Shown piece after piece: positions 1-5,530 of a DNA stretch of 6,039 bases (within the stretch, counting starts at the first letter, position 1; each line of letters begins with the position of its first letter). The DNA is from Lachnospiraceae bacterium (GTDB lineage Bacteria; Bacillota; Clostridia; Lachnospirales; Lachnospiraceae): positions 1-6,039 of the forward strand of contig CAAFXE010000022.1 in the NCBI GenBank assembly GCA_900766915.1, read 5' to 3'. The notes beneath the pieces were generated by a model, which saw nothing but the letters and a program-made list of their open reading frames with translations, had not been told where the DNA came from and made no database searches. The position numbers and the translations under genes are program-made.

Positions 1-201
1 GAGACAAAGACCCTATCCGTTAATGAGGATGAGGCTCAGACAGTCAGAATGATATATGACATGTATCTGCAGGGGTATGGAACCACAACGATTGCCAAGC
101 GACTTATAGAGCTTGGAATCTTGCATCCATATCTCCATTCGCAGGAACAAAGATATGGATCGTCAACTCCGTCTGACCTTTTTCCGCCAATTACAATCTG
201 A
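1..201 (+). pseudogene. Large serine recombinase fragment (recombinase domain), cut at left edge and broken at about 120
   Basis: The frame is open from base 1 to a TGA at 199-201. The first 40 residues include LSVNEDEAQTVRMIYDMY and TTTIAKRLIELGI, the pattern of the Recombinase domain (PF07508) that follows the catalytic resolvase domain in large serine integrases and transposon recombinases. After ELGI the family normally continues into a linker and a zinc ribbon. Here the next 26 codons are only the antisense of the recombinase C-terminus encoded on the minus strand, so homology ends at about base 120. The catalytic serine domain would lie left of the window. This is a rearranged remnant unless its true continuation was moved. 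The family call is confident; the status as pseudogene is inferred from the abrupt loss of family pattern. Confidence 0.72.
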
Positions 202-1031
202 CTTACAAGCAAATCAAAAAGTTCCTTGTTAAATCCCTCTGCCTTGCCTTCACTTATCAATTTACTAATCTGCTTGCTTGAATTTTGTTTTACATCTTCA
301 TAATCACATAATGATTCTAACTCATTTAATGATTCTTGAATAGAAGCAATTTGTTTATCAATATCTGCTCTCTGTAATGTAAATTCTTCCTCTGATATCT
401 GTTCATCCAGATACATATCAAGGATTTTTGCTTTCTTTTTTGTCTTTAATTTGATTTGCTTTTGATATTGCGTTATCTGTTGTTCCAGCATATCTTTGTC
501 TTGGTCTGATTTTCTAAGTAAAGCATTCAGTTTATCGGCAGTAAGATAAAACATACAATCTTCATCATCAATCAGATTTTTAATCATGCCTACAACACTT
601 TGCTTAAGGTATTCATCATCAATAATTACACTTTTACTTCCCTGCACCTTTGCCTGTTTCATGGAAGAATCTGCGGAGATCATCGCCTGCATACTTGCCT
701 GTGACAATCCGGTGTCTTTCTTTTTAGAAGTGTTACTTGTTCCAGCCACCATATCATCCATAGATGACGAATTTTTACTCTGCTGTTCCTTTCTCTGCTC
801 GATCTGGTGCTGTCTTAACTGCTGATTGAGATTGTTAATCTCCTGCTGTATCTCCTGACGCTTTTTCATCTTATCCTCTAATGACATTTCTTCATTCGAT
901 GATAAATCCTGTAGCTTCTGCTGTGCATTTGCAATCTGATTCTGAATGTTTTTACTTACAGAATCATTCCCCTGTGTCATTCCCATTGTTCCTGTCTGCG
1001 TATTTGTCCCACTAAATCCATTGATTTTCAT
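36..1031 (-). CDS. Chimeric protein: FlxA-like N-terminus fused to a serine recombinase C-terminal region
   Basis: The 331-codon frame starts at the ATG at 1031, which has GGAGG at 1044-1040 with 8-nt spacing; an ATG 20 codons upstream (1091) lacks a comparable site. Residues 1-132 resemble FlxA-like proteins (PF14282): a Gly/Thr/Asn-rich start (MKINGFSG), then a Gln-rich coiled coil (NIQNQIANAQQKL, EIQQEINNLNQQLRQHQIEQ) and LSQASMQAMISADSSMKQA. From about 133 (IDDEYLKQSVVGMI) the sequence becomes the region after the zinc ribbon of large serine recombinases: coiled coil with YLDEQISEEEF, then the terminal strand pattern QIVIGGKRSDGVDDPYL. The last 28 residues are antisense of the plus-strand recombinase fragment. 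Catalytic, recombinase and zinc-ribbon domains are absent, so no recombination activity is expected. FlxA in E. coli is a FliA-dependent protein dispensable for motility; function here is unknown. A double-box operator lies upstream. Confidence 0.7.
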   Translation of the reverse strand: MKINGFSGTNTQTGTMGMTQGNDSVSKNIQNQIANAQQKLQDLSSNEEMSLEDKMKKRQEIQQEINNLNQQLRQHQIEQRKEQQSKNSSSMDDMVAGTSNTSKKKDTGLSQASMQAMISADSSMKQAKVQGSKSVIIDDEYLKQSVVGMIKNLIDDEDCMFYLTADKLNALLRKSDQDKDMLEQQITQYQKQIKLKTKKKAKILDMYLDEQISEEEFTLQRADIDKQIASIQESLNELESLCDYEDVKQNSSKQISKLISEGKAEGFNKELFDLLVSQIVIGGKRSDGVDDPYLCSCEWRYGCKIPSSISRLAIVVVPYPCRYMSYIILTV

Positions 1032-1039
1032 CGTATTGT

Positions 1040-1044
1040 CCTCC
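1040..1044 (-). promoter_or_regulatory. Ribosome binding site fixing the start of the FlxA chimera
   Basis: GGAGG on the minus strand, 8 nt before the ATG at 1031. It selects this start over the ATG at 1091, giving the N-terminus MKINGFSG that is typical of this type of protein. Confidence 0.8.
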
Positions 1045-1142
1045 TTGATCTTAAATTCTGAAATCCGTTTCCTAAAAAATCTGTACAACATGATTTCTCT
1101 TTACTGATTTTTTCGGCATATCTTTCTTCACAATAAACAGCG

Positions 1143-1173
1143 ATGTTGTGAACCGCCCTTTTTTTGTTGTGAA
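1143..1173 (-). promoter_or_regulatory. Double-box putative LytTR operator upstream of the FlxA chimera
   Basis: On the plus strand GTTGTGAA occurs at 1145-1152 and 1166-1173, a 21-bp (two helical turns) direct repeat around CCC and a T7 tract; on the gene's strand each box reads TTCACAAC. A copy matching at 28 of 31 positions precedes the response regulator gene (3360-3390). LytTR regulators such as AgrA and ComE bind direct repeats about 21 bp apart, so this is the most likely binding site of the neighbouring regulator. That assignment is inference: the box itself does not match the published AgrA or ComE consensus closely. A partial inverted box (TTCACAAT, 1127-1134) lies beside it. At the distance where the regulator gene has TATAAT there is only AAAAAT here, so the -10 is weak. 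Confidence 0.65.
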
Positions 1174-1179
1174 GCAAAT

Positions 1180-1204
1180 AAAAAGCACCTTGAAGGTGCT
1201 TTTT
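1180..1204 (-). terminator. Rho-independent terminator after the histidine kinase gene
   Basis: Perfect 11-bp arms (1180-1190 and 1194-1204, core AGCACCT/AGGTGCT) close on a 3-nt loop. The outer arm supplies a T run on the minus strand that continues TTTTTATTTG. It starts 5 bp after the kinase stop codon and separates that operon from the operator of the FlxA chimera. The flanking A and T runs could make it bidirectional. Confidence 0.9.
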
Positions 1205-1208
1205 GTCC

Positions 1209-2579
1209 TTATTCTACCTGTAACATAATACTTAGAACCGCTTCCCGATTCTCCTGCTCTAAAGATATATCTCCCATATACATCCTTGCAACCCTTCGGA
1301 TATTATGCAGTCCAATTCCATGCTCCTTCCCAGATTTCGTTGTTTCCGGCAGATCACTGTCCTTATAATTTAACTCTCCCTCATATCTGTTCTTTATGGT
1401 TATCATAAAAATACTGTTTTTCCGAAAAGAAGAGATACTGATATAAGGATTTTCTCCACTTACATTTTCCATGCAATTATCCAGTGCATTGTTTAAGATC
1501 ACGCTTAAATCAAATGCATTTAATTTCGTATCCCCCGGATAATGAAAATCTGATATAAAACGAATCTGCTTTTCCTTTGCTTCTCTTAACTTTTCCATCA
1601 GTATCACATCAATGACAGGACTCCCCGTTTTTATCTCAGGAGATATTTCATTCCACTCCTTTTTCAAATGCTCCATATATTCTGCTGCATCATCCATATG
1701 ATTCTCTGCCACAAGATGTTCCAGCATCTGTATATGATTCCCCATGTCATGACGCAGGCTGCGGATATCCTTATACAGCTTTTCCACTTCCCCGATATGC
1801 TTTTTCATATCACTGACCTGATTTAATACCAGCTCCTGCCCTGTCTGTTCTTCCTGTGCCACCTTCCAGTTTTGAAACATCGTAGTCATAACAAGAATTG
1901 CTATGATAGAAATAAAATAATGCACAAAGCTTAAAGCTCCATAAAATCCATAGGTATCTGTCAGGCTCTTTCCTGTATCTTTTTCATAAATATTCAGATA
2001 ATATTGTAGAATGCCATACCCTGTAACTCCCACGAGAGAAGGTACGATAAGCATTACCAGCTCTTTGACGCTCATTTCATCATTTTTGTATACATATGCT
2101 TTATTGATCAGACCGATTGCAACCGCAAGGAAAACGATACAAAGCACAATATCCAGAATTCTCGTTCCAGCATAAAGTACATATTGCAGCCATTGTCTTC
2201 CTGCAATCGTATTCCCAAAAACCAGAGCTTTTGTGATAAAATCATCCAGTCTGCCTGCCATTGCAACCGCAAGCCAACGGATAGAAAAAAATGTCACTGC
2301 AAGAAATATTTTCTGATAGATGTTTCTTCTGTCCTGTACATACATCACAAGAAATGCAGCCACACCCCCCAGCATATATGCAGAAAAATTGCCAATCTGC
2401 TGCGGTATCAGATACAGCACAGACATAATTCCAATATAAACAATACTGACCAGAGAAGCTTCCTTTTTCTTTTTCATATATGGATATACAAAAACACCAA
2501 AACAGATTCCTGTAATAATCAAAATTGCAATAACAGAAAACTTCGATGTGATCATCCAGCATCTTTCCACTAAACTCAT
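1209..2579 (-). CDS. AgrC-like sensor histidine kinase (GHKL, HPK10 type)
   Basis: 456 residues. The first about 236 form six or seven hydrophobic segments (near 14-33, 41-59, 65-81, 91-109, 141-160, 173-195, 215-236), a polytopic sensor like AgrC. A dimerisation helix follows with the H box SLRHDMGNHIQML (phospho-acceptor His277), then a GHKL ATPase with N box NNALDN (363-368) and G box HGIGL (420-424). It should autophosphorylate at the membrane and pass phosphate to Asp51 of the regulator encoded just upstream, whose stop codon overlaps its start (ATGA), implying translational coupling. A GAGGAAAGG lies 12 nt before the first ATG, rather far; the ATG at codon 9 (MITSKF) has GGAA 9 nt ahead and is a credible alternative start. 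No AgrB or AgrD gene lies nearby, so the ligand is unknown. The frame is intact and a terminator follows. Confidence 0.93.
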   Translation of the reverse strand: MSLVERCWMITSKFSVIAILIITGICFGVFVYPYMKKKKEASLVSIVYIGIMSVLYLIPQQIGNFSAYMLGGVAAFLVMYVQDRRNIYQKIFLAVTFFSIRWLAVAMAGRLDDFITKALVFGNTIAGRQWLQYVLYAGTRILDIVLCIVFLAVAIGLINKAYVYKNDEMSVKELVMLIVPSLVGVTGYGILQYYLNIYEKDTGKSLTDTYGFYGALSFVHYFISIIAILVMTTMFQNWKVAQEEQTGQELVLNQVSDMKKHIGEVEKLYKDIRSLRHDMGNHIQMLEHLVAENHMDDAAEYMEHLKKEWNEISPEIKTGSPVIDVILMEKLREAKEKQIRFISDFHYPGDTKLNAFDLSVILNNALDNCMENVSGENPYISISSFRKNSIFMITIKNRYEGELNYKDSDLPETTKSGKEHGIGLHNIRRVARMYMGDISLEQENREAVLSIMLQVE

Positions 2580-3289
2580 CTGACTTCATTTCCTTTCCTC
2601 TGGTTATACTTCAGATATTGCTTCACAAACTCCGGATAATTCTGTTTTGCAATCAATGCAGTTCCATTTTTCATAGTTACACAAGTTGCATCATATTTTT
2701 CTACATATTTAAAATGCACAAGATAGGCTCTGTGTGTCCGGAAAAAATCTGTTCCTGCCATATCACTTAATTCCTGTAATTTACCATAGTATTCAATATC
2801 CGTACTTCGTGTATGGATAATAACTTTCCGATTATACACCTCGGCATACACAATATCACGCAGAAAAATCTTTATATGACTTCCGGCGGTCTGTACCATA
2901 ATATACCTTTCGTCTTTTTCAAGTCTGGAACTCCTTTTTATGTTATGGACTGCCTTTGTCACAACCTCTTTCAATTTCTCATCGGAAAAAGGCTTAACAA
3001 GATAATGAAATGCTCCGACATCAAATGCCTGAAAAACATACTCCTCTGCTGCTGTCACAAAAATGAGTATCATATCCTCATTGTCCTGACGAAGCATCTT
3101 TGCCGTTTCCATCCCATCCATTCCCGGCATCTGAATATCCAGAAAAAGAATATCCGGCTTACTGCCACTTGCGATCAGTTCATTACCCGATAAATATTTC
3201 TCTATAACCGCATCTGGCAATAACTTTTTTATTTTTTCCTCCAGTATCTGAACCATAGATACTTCATCATCACAGATAGCTATTTGCAT
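2576..3289 (-). CDS. LytTR-family response regulator (AgrA type)
   Basis: 237 residues, usual for the family. Residues 1-120 are a receiver domain: acidic pocket Asp7-Asp8, phospho-acceptor Asp51 in LFLDIQMPGMDG, Thr79 and Lys99 (LVKPF). Residues about 130-230 are a LytTR DNA-binding domain, with FFRTHRAYLVH matching the conserved F.R.HR.Y.V core. It acts as a cytoplasmic transcription factor phosphorylated by the kinase encoded downstream; the genes overlap by ATGA. AAGGAAG sits 7 nt before the ATG. A TATAAT box (3324-3329) with a poor -35 and an upstream double-box operator suggest activator-dependent, probably autoregulated, expression. The same operator precedes the FlxA chimera, the only other visible candidate target. 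Identity is secure; the target assignment is inference. Confidence 0.95.
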   Translation of the reverse strand: MQIAICDDEVSMVQILEEKIKKLLPDAVIEKYLSGNELIASGSKPDILFLDIQMPGMDGMETAKMLRQDNEDMILIFVTAAEEYVFQAFDVGAFHYLVKPFSDEKLKEVVTKAVHNIKRSSRLEKDERYIMVQTAGSHIKIFLRDIVYAEVYNRKVIIHTRSTDIEYYGKLQELSDMAGTDFFRTHRAYLVHFKYVEKYDATCVTMKNGTALIAKQNYPEFVKQYLKYNQRKGNEVR

Positions 3290-3323
3290 ATTGTCACTTC
3301 CTTGCTTACATATATTTATAGCT

Positions 3324-3329
3324 ATTATA
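3324..3329 (-). promoter_or_regulatory. -10 element of the regulator-kinase operon
   Basis: A perfect TATAAT on the minus strand, about 35 bp before the regulator start codon. The hexamer 17 bp upstream (AGATAT) does not resemble TTGACA. The proximal operator box ends 31 bp upstream of the TATAAT, about where an activator would replace a -35. Confidence 0.65.
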
Positions 3330-3359
3330 TCGGATAAGTTCTTGCAATATCTATCTGGA

Positions 3360-3390
3360 ATGTTGTGAAATGACCTTTTTTTGTTGTGAA
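3360..3390 (-). promoter_or_regulatory. Double-box putative LytTR operator upstream of the response regulator
   Basis: GTTGTGAA occurs on the plus strand at 3362-3369 and 3383-3390, again exactly 21 bp apart with a T7 tract between. It is nearly the same as the motif at 1143-1173, with only three differences over 31 bp, all in the spacer. Its position just upstream of the TATAAT box suggests positive autoregulation by the LytTR protein. The preceding gene's stop codon (3400-3398) is only 7 bp away. Confidence 0.7.
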
Positions 3391-3397
3391 AAGGGCA

Positions 3398-3596
3398 TCA
3401 GTTTATGCTAACAAATTTGTAAACATGAATAGAAGAACATAGTAATCCATATAATTGGGAAAACAGAAGAATTTATCTCGCCCATTTAGCTTGGTTCTGT
3501 TTATTATATTGCCTAGAACTTTCCACCTCATTCTGCAGTCTATCAAGTTTCTCCAACATTGTTTCTGTCTTATCCTTTGAAACAACTACATTGTCA
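3398..3596 (-). pseudogene. 3' end of an unrecognised gene interrupted by IS66; coiled coil and C-terminal membrane helix
   Basis: Reading the minus strand from the IS66 end gives 65 open codons to a TGA at 3400-3398: DNVVVSKDKTETMLEKLDRL at the start, a charged coiled-coil-like stretch (LEKLDRLQNEVESS), then a hydrophobic helix (VFPIIWITMFFYSC) and a short tail ending FVSIN. I do not recognise the family; the layout suggests a small tail-anchored membrane protein. Its 5' part is missing because the IS66 left end abuts at 3597, so it is probably inactive, although an internal ATG at 3559 could start a 53-residue product. It precedes the regulator-kinase operon in the same direction and may once have belonged with it. 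That it is a real gene rests on its composition and on ending cleanly just before the operator. Confidence 0.5.
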
Positions 3597-3744
3597 GTAA
3601 GCGCCTAATATAAGGGTATATGTTCCCTTTGTCATATATTTGCCATAATAGTAGTAATCACATATGCCAGCATTTTACTCTATGATCCGGCGCTAGGATC
3701 TAGCAGTAAGCAAGCATTTTACTACAATTATGGAGGTTACACTT
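3597..3744 (+). promoter_or_regulatory. IS66 left end and leader with repeats and a hairpin
   Basis: After the GTAA end the leader holds an 11-bp direct repeat AGCATTTTACT (3669-3679 and 3713-3723) and a GATCC/GGATC hairpin between them. A possible promoter is TTGTCA near 3633 with TAGTAA 17 bp on, but this is weak. The repeats could be transposase binding sites or protect against read-through; neither is shown. Confidence 0.45.
3732..3736 (+). promoter_or_regulatory. Ribosome binding site of IS66 tnpA
   Basis: GGAGG, 8 nt before the ATG at 3745. It shows that the earlier in-frame ATG at 3730, which overlaps this site, is not the start. Confidence 0.8.
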
Positions 3745-4161
3745 ATGCAGACAGTAAAACGAACTGCCGATGAGCAATACCGGCTCATCATGGAATGCCG
3801 CAGCAGCGGACTAAGCGATTTTCAGTGGTGCAACGAGCACGGGATCAAGCCTGGAACTTTCTACAACTGGGTCAAGCGGCTTCGCAAAAAAGCCTGCTAT
3901 GATATTCCGCCGGCAACAGGCCGTGGAGGCTATAAACCTTCGGAACAACAGGATGTTGTGAAACTCGAAATCGTTGACCAACCTGTTCTTCATGAAGAGA
4001 CACCACAGCTTTTGAGCACGCTTCCGGATCATACGGAAACAAACTGTATGGAAGCAACTGCCGAGATCAGACTCGGCTCTGCTCTGATCAGGATCTCAAA
4101 TGATATAGATCCGGCACTTTTAGCACAGATCATCCGGTCTGTGGGAGGTGCATCATGCTAG
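3745..4161 (+). CDS. tnpA: IS66 family accessory protein TnpA
   Basis: 138 residues, close to the family norm. Residues about 11-47 form a helix-turn-helix of the transposase-8 type, with YRLIMECRSSGLSDFQWCN followed by HGIKPGTFYNWVKRLRK. The middle is variable, and the C-terminal segment (IRLGSALIRISNDIDPALL) matches the conserved tail of IS66 OrfA proteins. TnpA is needed with TnpB and the DDE transposase for transposition of IS66 elements and probably binds DNA. Its TAG overlaps the tnpB start (ATGCTAG), the usual translational coupling. The gene appears intact but is an orphan, since the transposase gene is missing here. Confidence 0.9.
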   Translation: MQTVKRTADEQYRLIMECRSSGLSDFQWCNEHGIKPGTFYNWVKRLRKKACYDIPPATGRGGYKPSEQQDVVKLEIVDQPVLHEETPQLLSTLPDHTETNCMEATAEIRLGSALIRISNDIDPALLAQIIRSVGGASC

Positions 4162-4400
4162 GCGACATTACAGCTGCAACAGATATTTATATCATTTGCG
4201 GCTACACCGATATGAGAAAATCGATCGATGGTCTGTGCGCCATCATCAGGGATCAGCTTCACTTTGAACCGGAGCATACCACTGCACTCTACCTTTTCTG
4301 CGGCAGACGCAACGACAGGATAAAGGCGCTCCTTCATGAGAATGACGGATTTGTGCTTTTATATAAACGCCTCGACCATAACACCGGAAAATACCGGTGA
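4155..4400 (+). pseudogene. tnpB: IS66 family TnpB, 3'-truncated
   Basis: 81 residues against roughly 115-120 for intact IS66 TnpB (Orf2). It has the family signatures: MLGDI start, CGYTDMRKSIDGL, LYLFCGRRNDRIKAL and DGFVLLYKRLD. After GKYR the family would continue with a conserved WPR-type segment, but here a TGA at 4398-4400 ends the frame and unrelated sequence follows. The break lies in or next to a small palindrome (ACCGG 4383-4387, CCGGT 4394-4398). Translation should be coupled to tnpA through the 7-nt overlap. The product is probably non-functional, but its stop codon overlaps the start of the next gene. Confidence 0.85.
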
Positions 4401-5011
4401 CAGGAATAGGAACTTATGCGTCATATACGAATAGTTATGGCAATACACAAAATGTTGGAAACAAAACGGGCAGGACATATAAGAATGCCCATGAATATAA
4501 GAACTATTTAACACAAAAATACGATTGTTTACGAAGCAGGGAGTATTCTGTAAATATAAACAGCTCTCTTTTGTCAGAGGCTATGGGAGATGAAAAGACA
4601 AAACAATGGTTGGAGTATAATCTATCTTTAATACCGGAAAGTATCGAAAAATTAAAAGCTGCTCAAAGTGCTCGTGGCTGTAAGGTACTGAGTGTAACGG
4701 ATACAATAAATGGATATGATAGCATAACAGAAGAAGTACTGGTAACAGATGAGGTTGATCAGGGAACAGAAAAAGCAAGGAAAGAACTTGAAGAAAGACT
4801 CGAGAAAAGGAAAGCAGAAAAGAAAGAGACAGAGGAACGGCTGGAAAAACAGCGTGTCGAAAAACAGGAGCAGGAAGAACGGCAATATAATCTGAAAATT
4901 GATGGAAAAGATGTAGATGACCTGACAGAAAAACTGGTGGAACTGATAGGTACTTCAACTTCTATAGGAGTGACAGAAAGCGGAGTTTCGACATTTGATG
5001 TGCTGGCATAG
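4397..5011 (+). CDS. DUF6033-like protein of unknown function, start overlapping broken tnpB
   Basis: 204 residues. The N-terminus (TGIGTYASYTNSYGNTQ) is rich in Gly, Tyr, Ser and Asn. A folded-looking middle follows (EYKNYLTQKYDCL; LLSEAMGDEKTKQWLEYNL; IPESIEKLKAAQSARGCKVL; ITEEVLVTDEVD), then a highly charged coiled coil at about 124-164 and a tail with DDLTEKLVELIG. This order resembles DUF6033 proteins of Lachnospiraceae as I remember them; function is unknown. The GTG start at 4397 overlaps the tnpB stop (GTGA), with only GGAAA upstream as a weak ribosome site. The next Met is residue 63. The original start was probably an ATG a few codons upstream, lost at the IS66 junction, so expression may now depend on IS66 transcription and coupled translation. 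Confidence 0.62.
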   Translation: MTGIGTYASYTNSYGNTQNVGNKTGRTYKNAHEYKNYLTQKYDCLRSREYSVNINSSLLSEAMGDEKTKQWLEYNLSLIPESIEKLKAAQSARGCKVLSVTDTINGYDSITEEVLVTDEVDQGTEKARKELEERLEKRKAEKKETEERLEKQRVEKQEQEERQYNLKIDGKDVDDLTEKLVELIGTSTSIGVTESGVSTFDVLA

Positions 5012-5019
5012 AAACTGAT

Positions 5020-5178
5020 ATGAGTATGCCGGGATGTATTGACATGGAAGAAATGATGCAGATGAGAGAGGTTCTTCTAAAGCTCCAAAGAATTTTCAGC
5101 ATCCACCCACATCTGCATTGTGCCATCAAGATACAGTATTGCATATTCAAGCGGTTCATCAATGGCAAGTGCATTTAA
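5020..5178 (+). pseudogene. Short ORF, probably the 5' end of a truncated gene
   Basis: The frame opens with an ATG 8 bp after the previous stop and runs 52 codons. The first 23 residues (MSMPGCIDMEEMMQMREVLL, then KLQ) look like a natural Met-rich amphipathic N-terminus. The rest (RIFSIHPHLHC and on) is simply the antisense of the convergent minus-strand gene, whose stop is at 5079-5077. There is no good ribosome binding site, so coupling to the upstream gene would be needed. I read it as a gene cut by a rearrangement near 5080-5095, but a chance ORF is possible. Confidence 0.3.
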
Positions 5179-5313
5179 TGCACAATCTGATCCGGGTGTA
5201 GTCTTTAAATCCTTTTCGGCTTCCCAACAATCAATACGGAGTATATAGCCTGCACTGGTATAAACATCAATGCTGTTTTGATTAGGATTGTATTCTGCAA
5301 ATATTGTTCTCAT
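5077..5313 (-). CDS. Small DUF6061-like hypothetical protein
   Basis: 78 residues from the ATG at 5313, which has AAGGAG (5329-5324) with 10-nt spacing; an ATG seven codons upstream overlaps that site and is rejected. The sequence starts MRTIFAEYNPNQNSIDVYTS, then LRIDCWEAEKDL, LNALAIDEPLEYAILYLDG and a tail MQMWVDAENSLEL. The pattern of a short beta-rich start, an IDC motif and a PLEYA..YL.G helix resembles the DUF6061 family of small Firmicutes proteins, whose function is unknown. No signal peptide or membrane segment is visible. It is convergent with the preceding genes and monocistronic in this window; its promoter would lie in the AT-rich stretch to about 5420. The coding assignment is firm, the family name moderate. 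Confidence 0.7.
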   Translation of the reverse strand: MRTIFAEYNPNQNSIDVYTSAGYILRIDCWEAEKDLKTTPGSDCALNALAIDEPLEYAILYLDGTMQMWVDAENSLEL

Positions 5314-5419
5314 CGTATCGAATCTCCTTATCATTCAATCATCAGTAAAAAAATCAGAAGCATTTCAATCAGTTCACCATGTCAGTTTTATTTTGTGTTA
5401 TATTGTTTTATATAATTTT

Positions 5420-5486
5420 CTTTCCCTTATTTTTTCCCTTATCAGAGTTCGTAAACTCGTATGGGAAGATATAACATAAGGGAAAG
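5420..5486. repeat. Inverted-repeat segment with a duplicated left arm
   Basis: CTTTCCCTTAT (5420-5430) is perfectly complementary to ATAAGGGAAAG (5476-5486). A second copy of the left arm, TTTCCCTTAT, lies at 5433-5442, so the right arm can pair with either. Between them is a small GAGTT/AACTC hairpin (5445-5458). It could be a recombination or attachment site, a protein-binding region, or a folded leader; nothing in the window decides. Confidence 0.45.
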
Positions 5487-5530
5487 CTCACCTGCGATAA
5501 ACTTAGTGTTTTCAAGGGATTGTAAGGAAT

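Larger units (their letters stand above)
3597..4397 (+). mobile_element. IS66-family insertion sequence, truncated: left end, tnpA and part of tnpB
   Basis: The element begins with GTAAGCGCC at 3597, matching the conserved GTAA terminus of IS66 elements. It carries tnpA and a broken tnpB in the usual overlapping order. The large DDE transposase gene (tnpC) and right end are absent, so it cannot move on its own. IS66 elements usually make 8-bp target duplications; the left copy would be CATTGTCA (3589-3596), and I see no second copy in the window. The segment is visibly GC-richer than its flanks. The right breakpoint falls near 4394-4399, where tnpB gives way to a DUF6033-like gene. Confidence 0.82.

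Noticed and set aside
586..825. 79-codon plus-strand ORF opposite the FlxA chimera
   Set aside because: It is the complement of a well-supported coding frame, has no ribosome binding site and is Cys/Leu/Ser-rich as antisense of Gln/Lys-rich DNA.
2184..2573. Plus-strand and second minus-strand ORFs over the kinase membrane region
   Set aside because: They overlap an intact kinase frame, and their Cys- and His-rich composition is typical of shadow frames.
3403..3585. 60-codon minus-strand ORF starting MFQRIRQKQ
   Set aside because: Another minus-strand frame over the same bases runs open from the IS66 edge and gives a coiled coil plus membrane helix, which is more protein-like.
3954..3964. 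A single GATGTTGTGAA inside tnpA, identical to one operator box
   Set aside because: It has no partner 21 bp away, lies inside coding sequence and has no promoter nearby, so it is best explained by chance.
4581..4958. Minus-strand Phe/Leu/Pro-rich ORFs opposite the DUF6033-like gene
   Set aside because: They are antisense of the Glu/Lys-rich coiled coil, which always reads as hydrophobic; no start signals.
5288..5479. 63-codon plus-strand ORF upstream of the inverted repeat
   Set aside because: It begins inside the antisense of the DUF6061-like gene start and continues through AT-rich non-coding DNA; hydrophobicity comes from T-rich codons.
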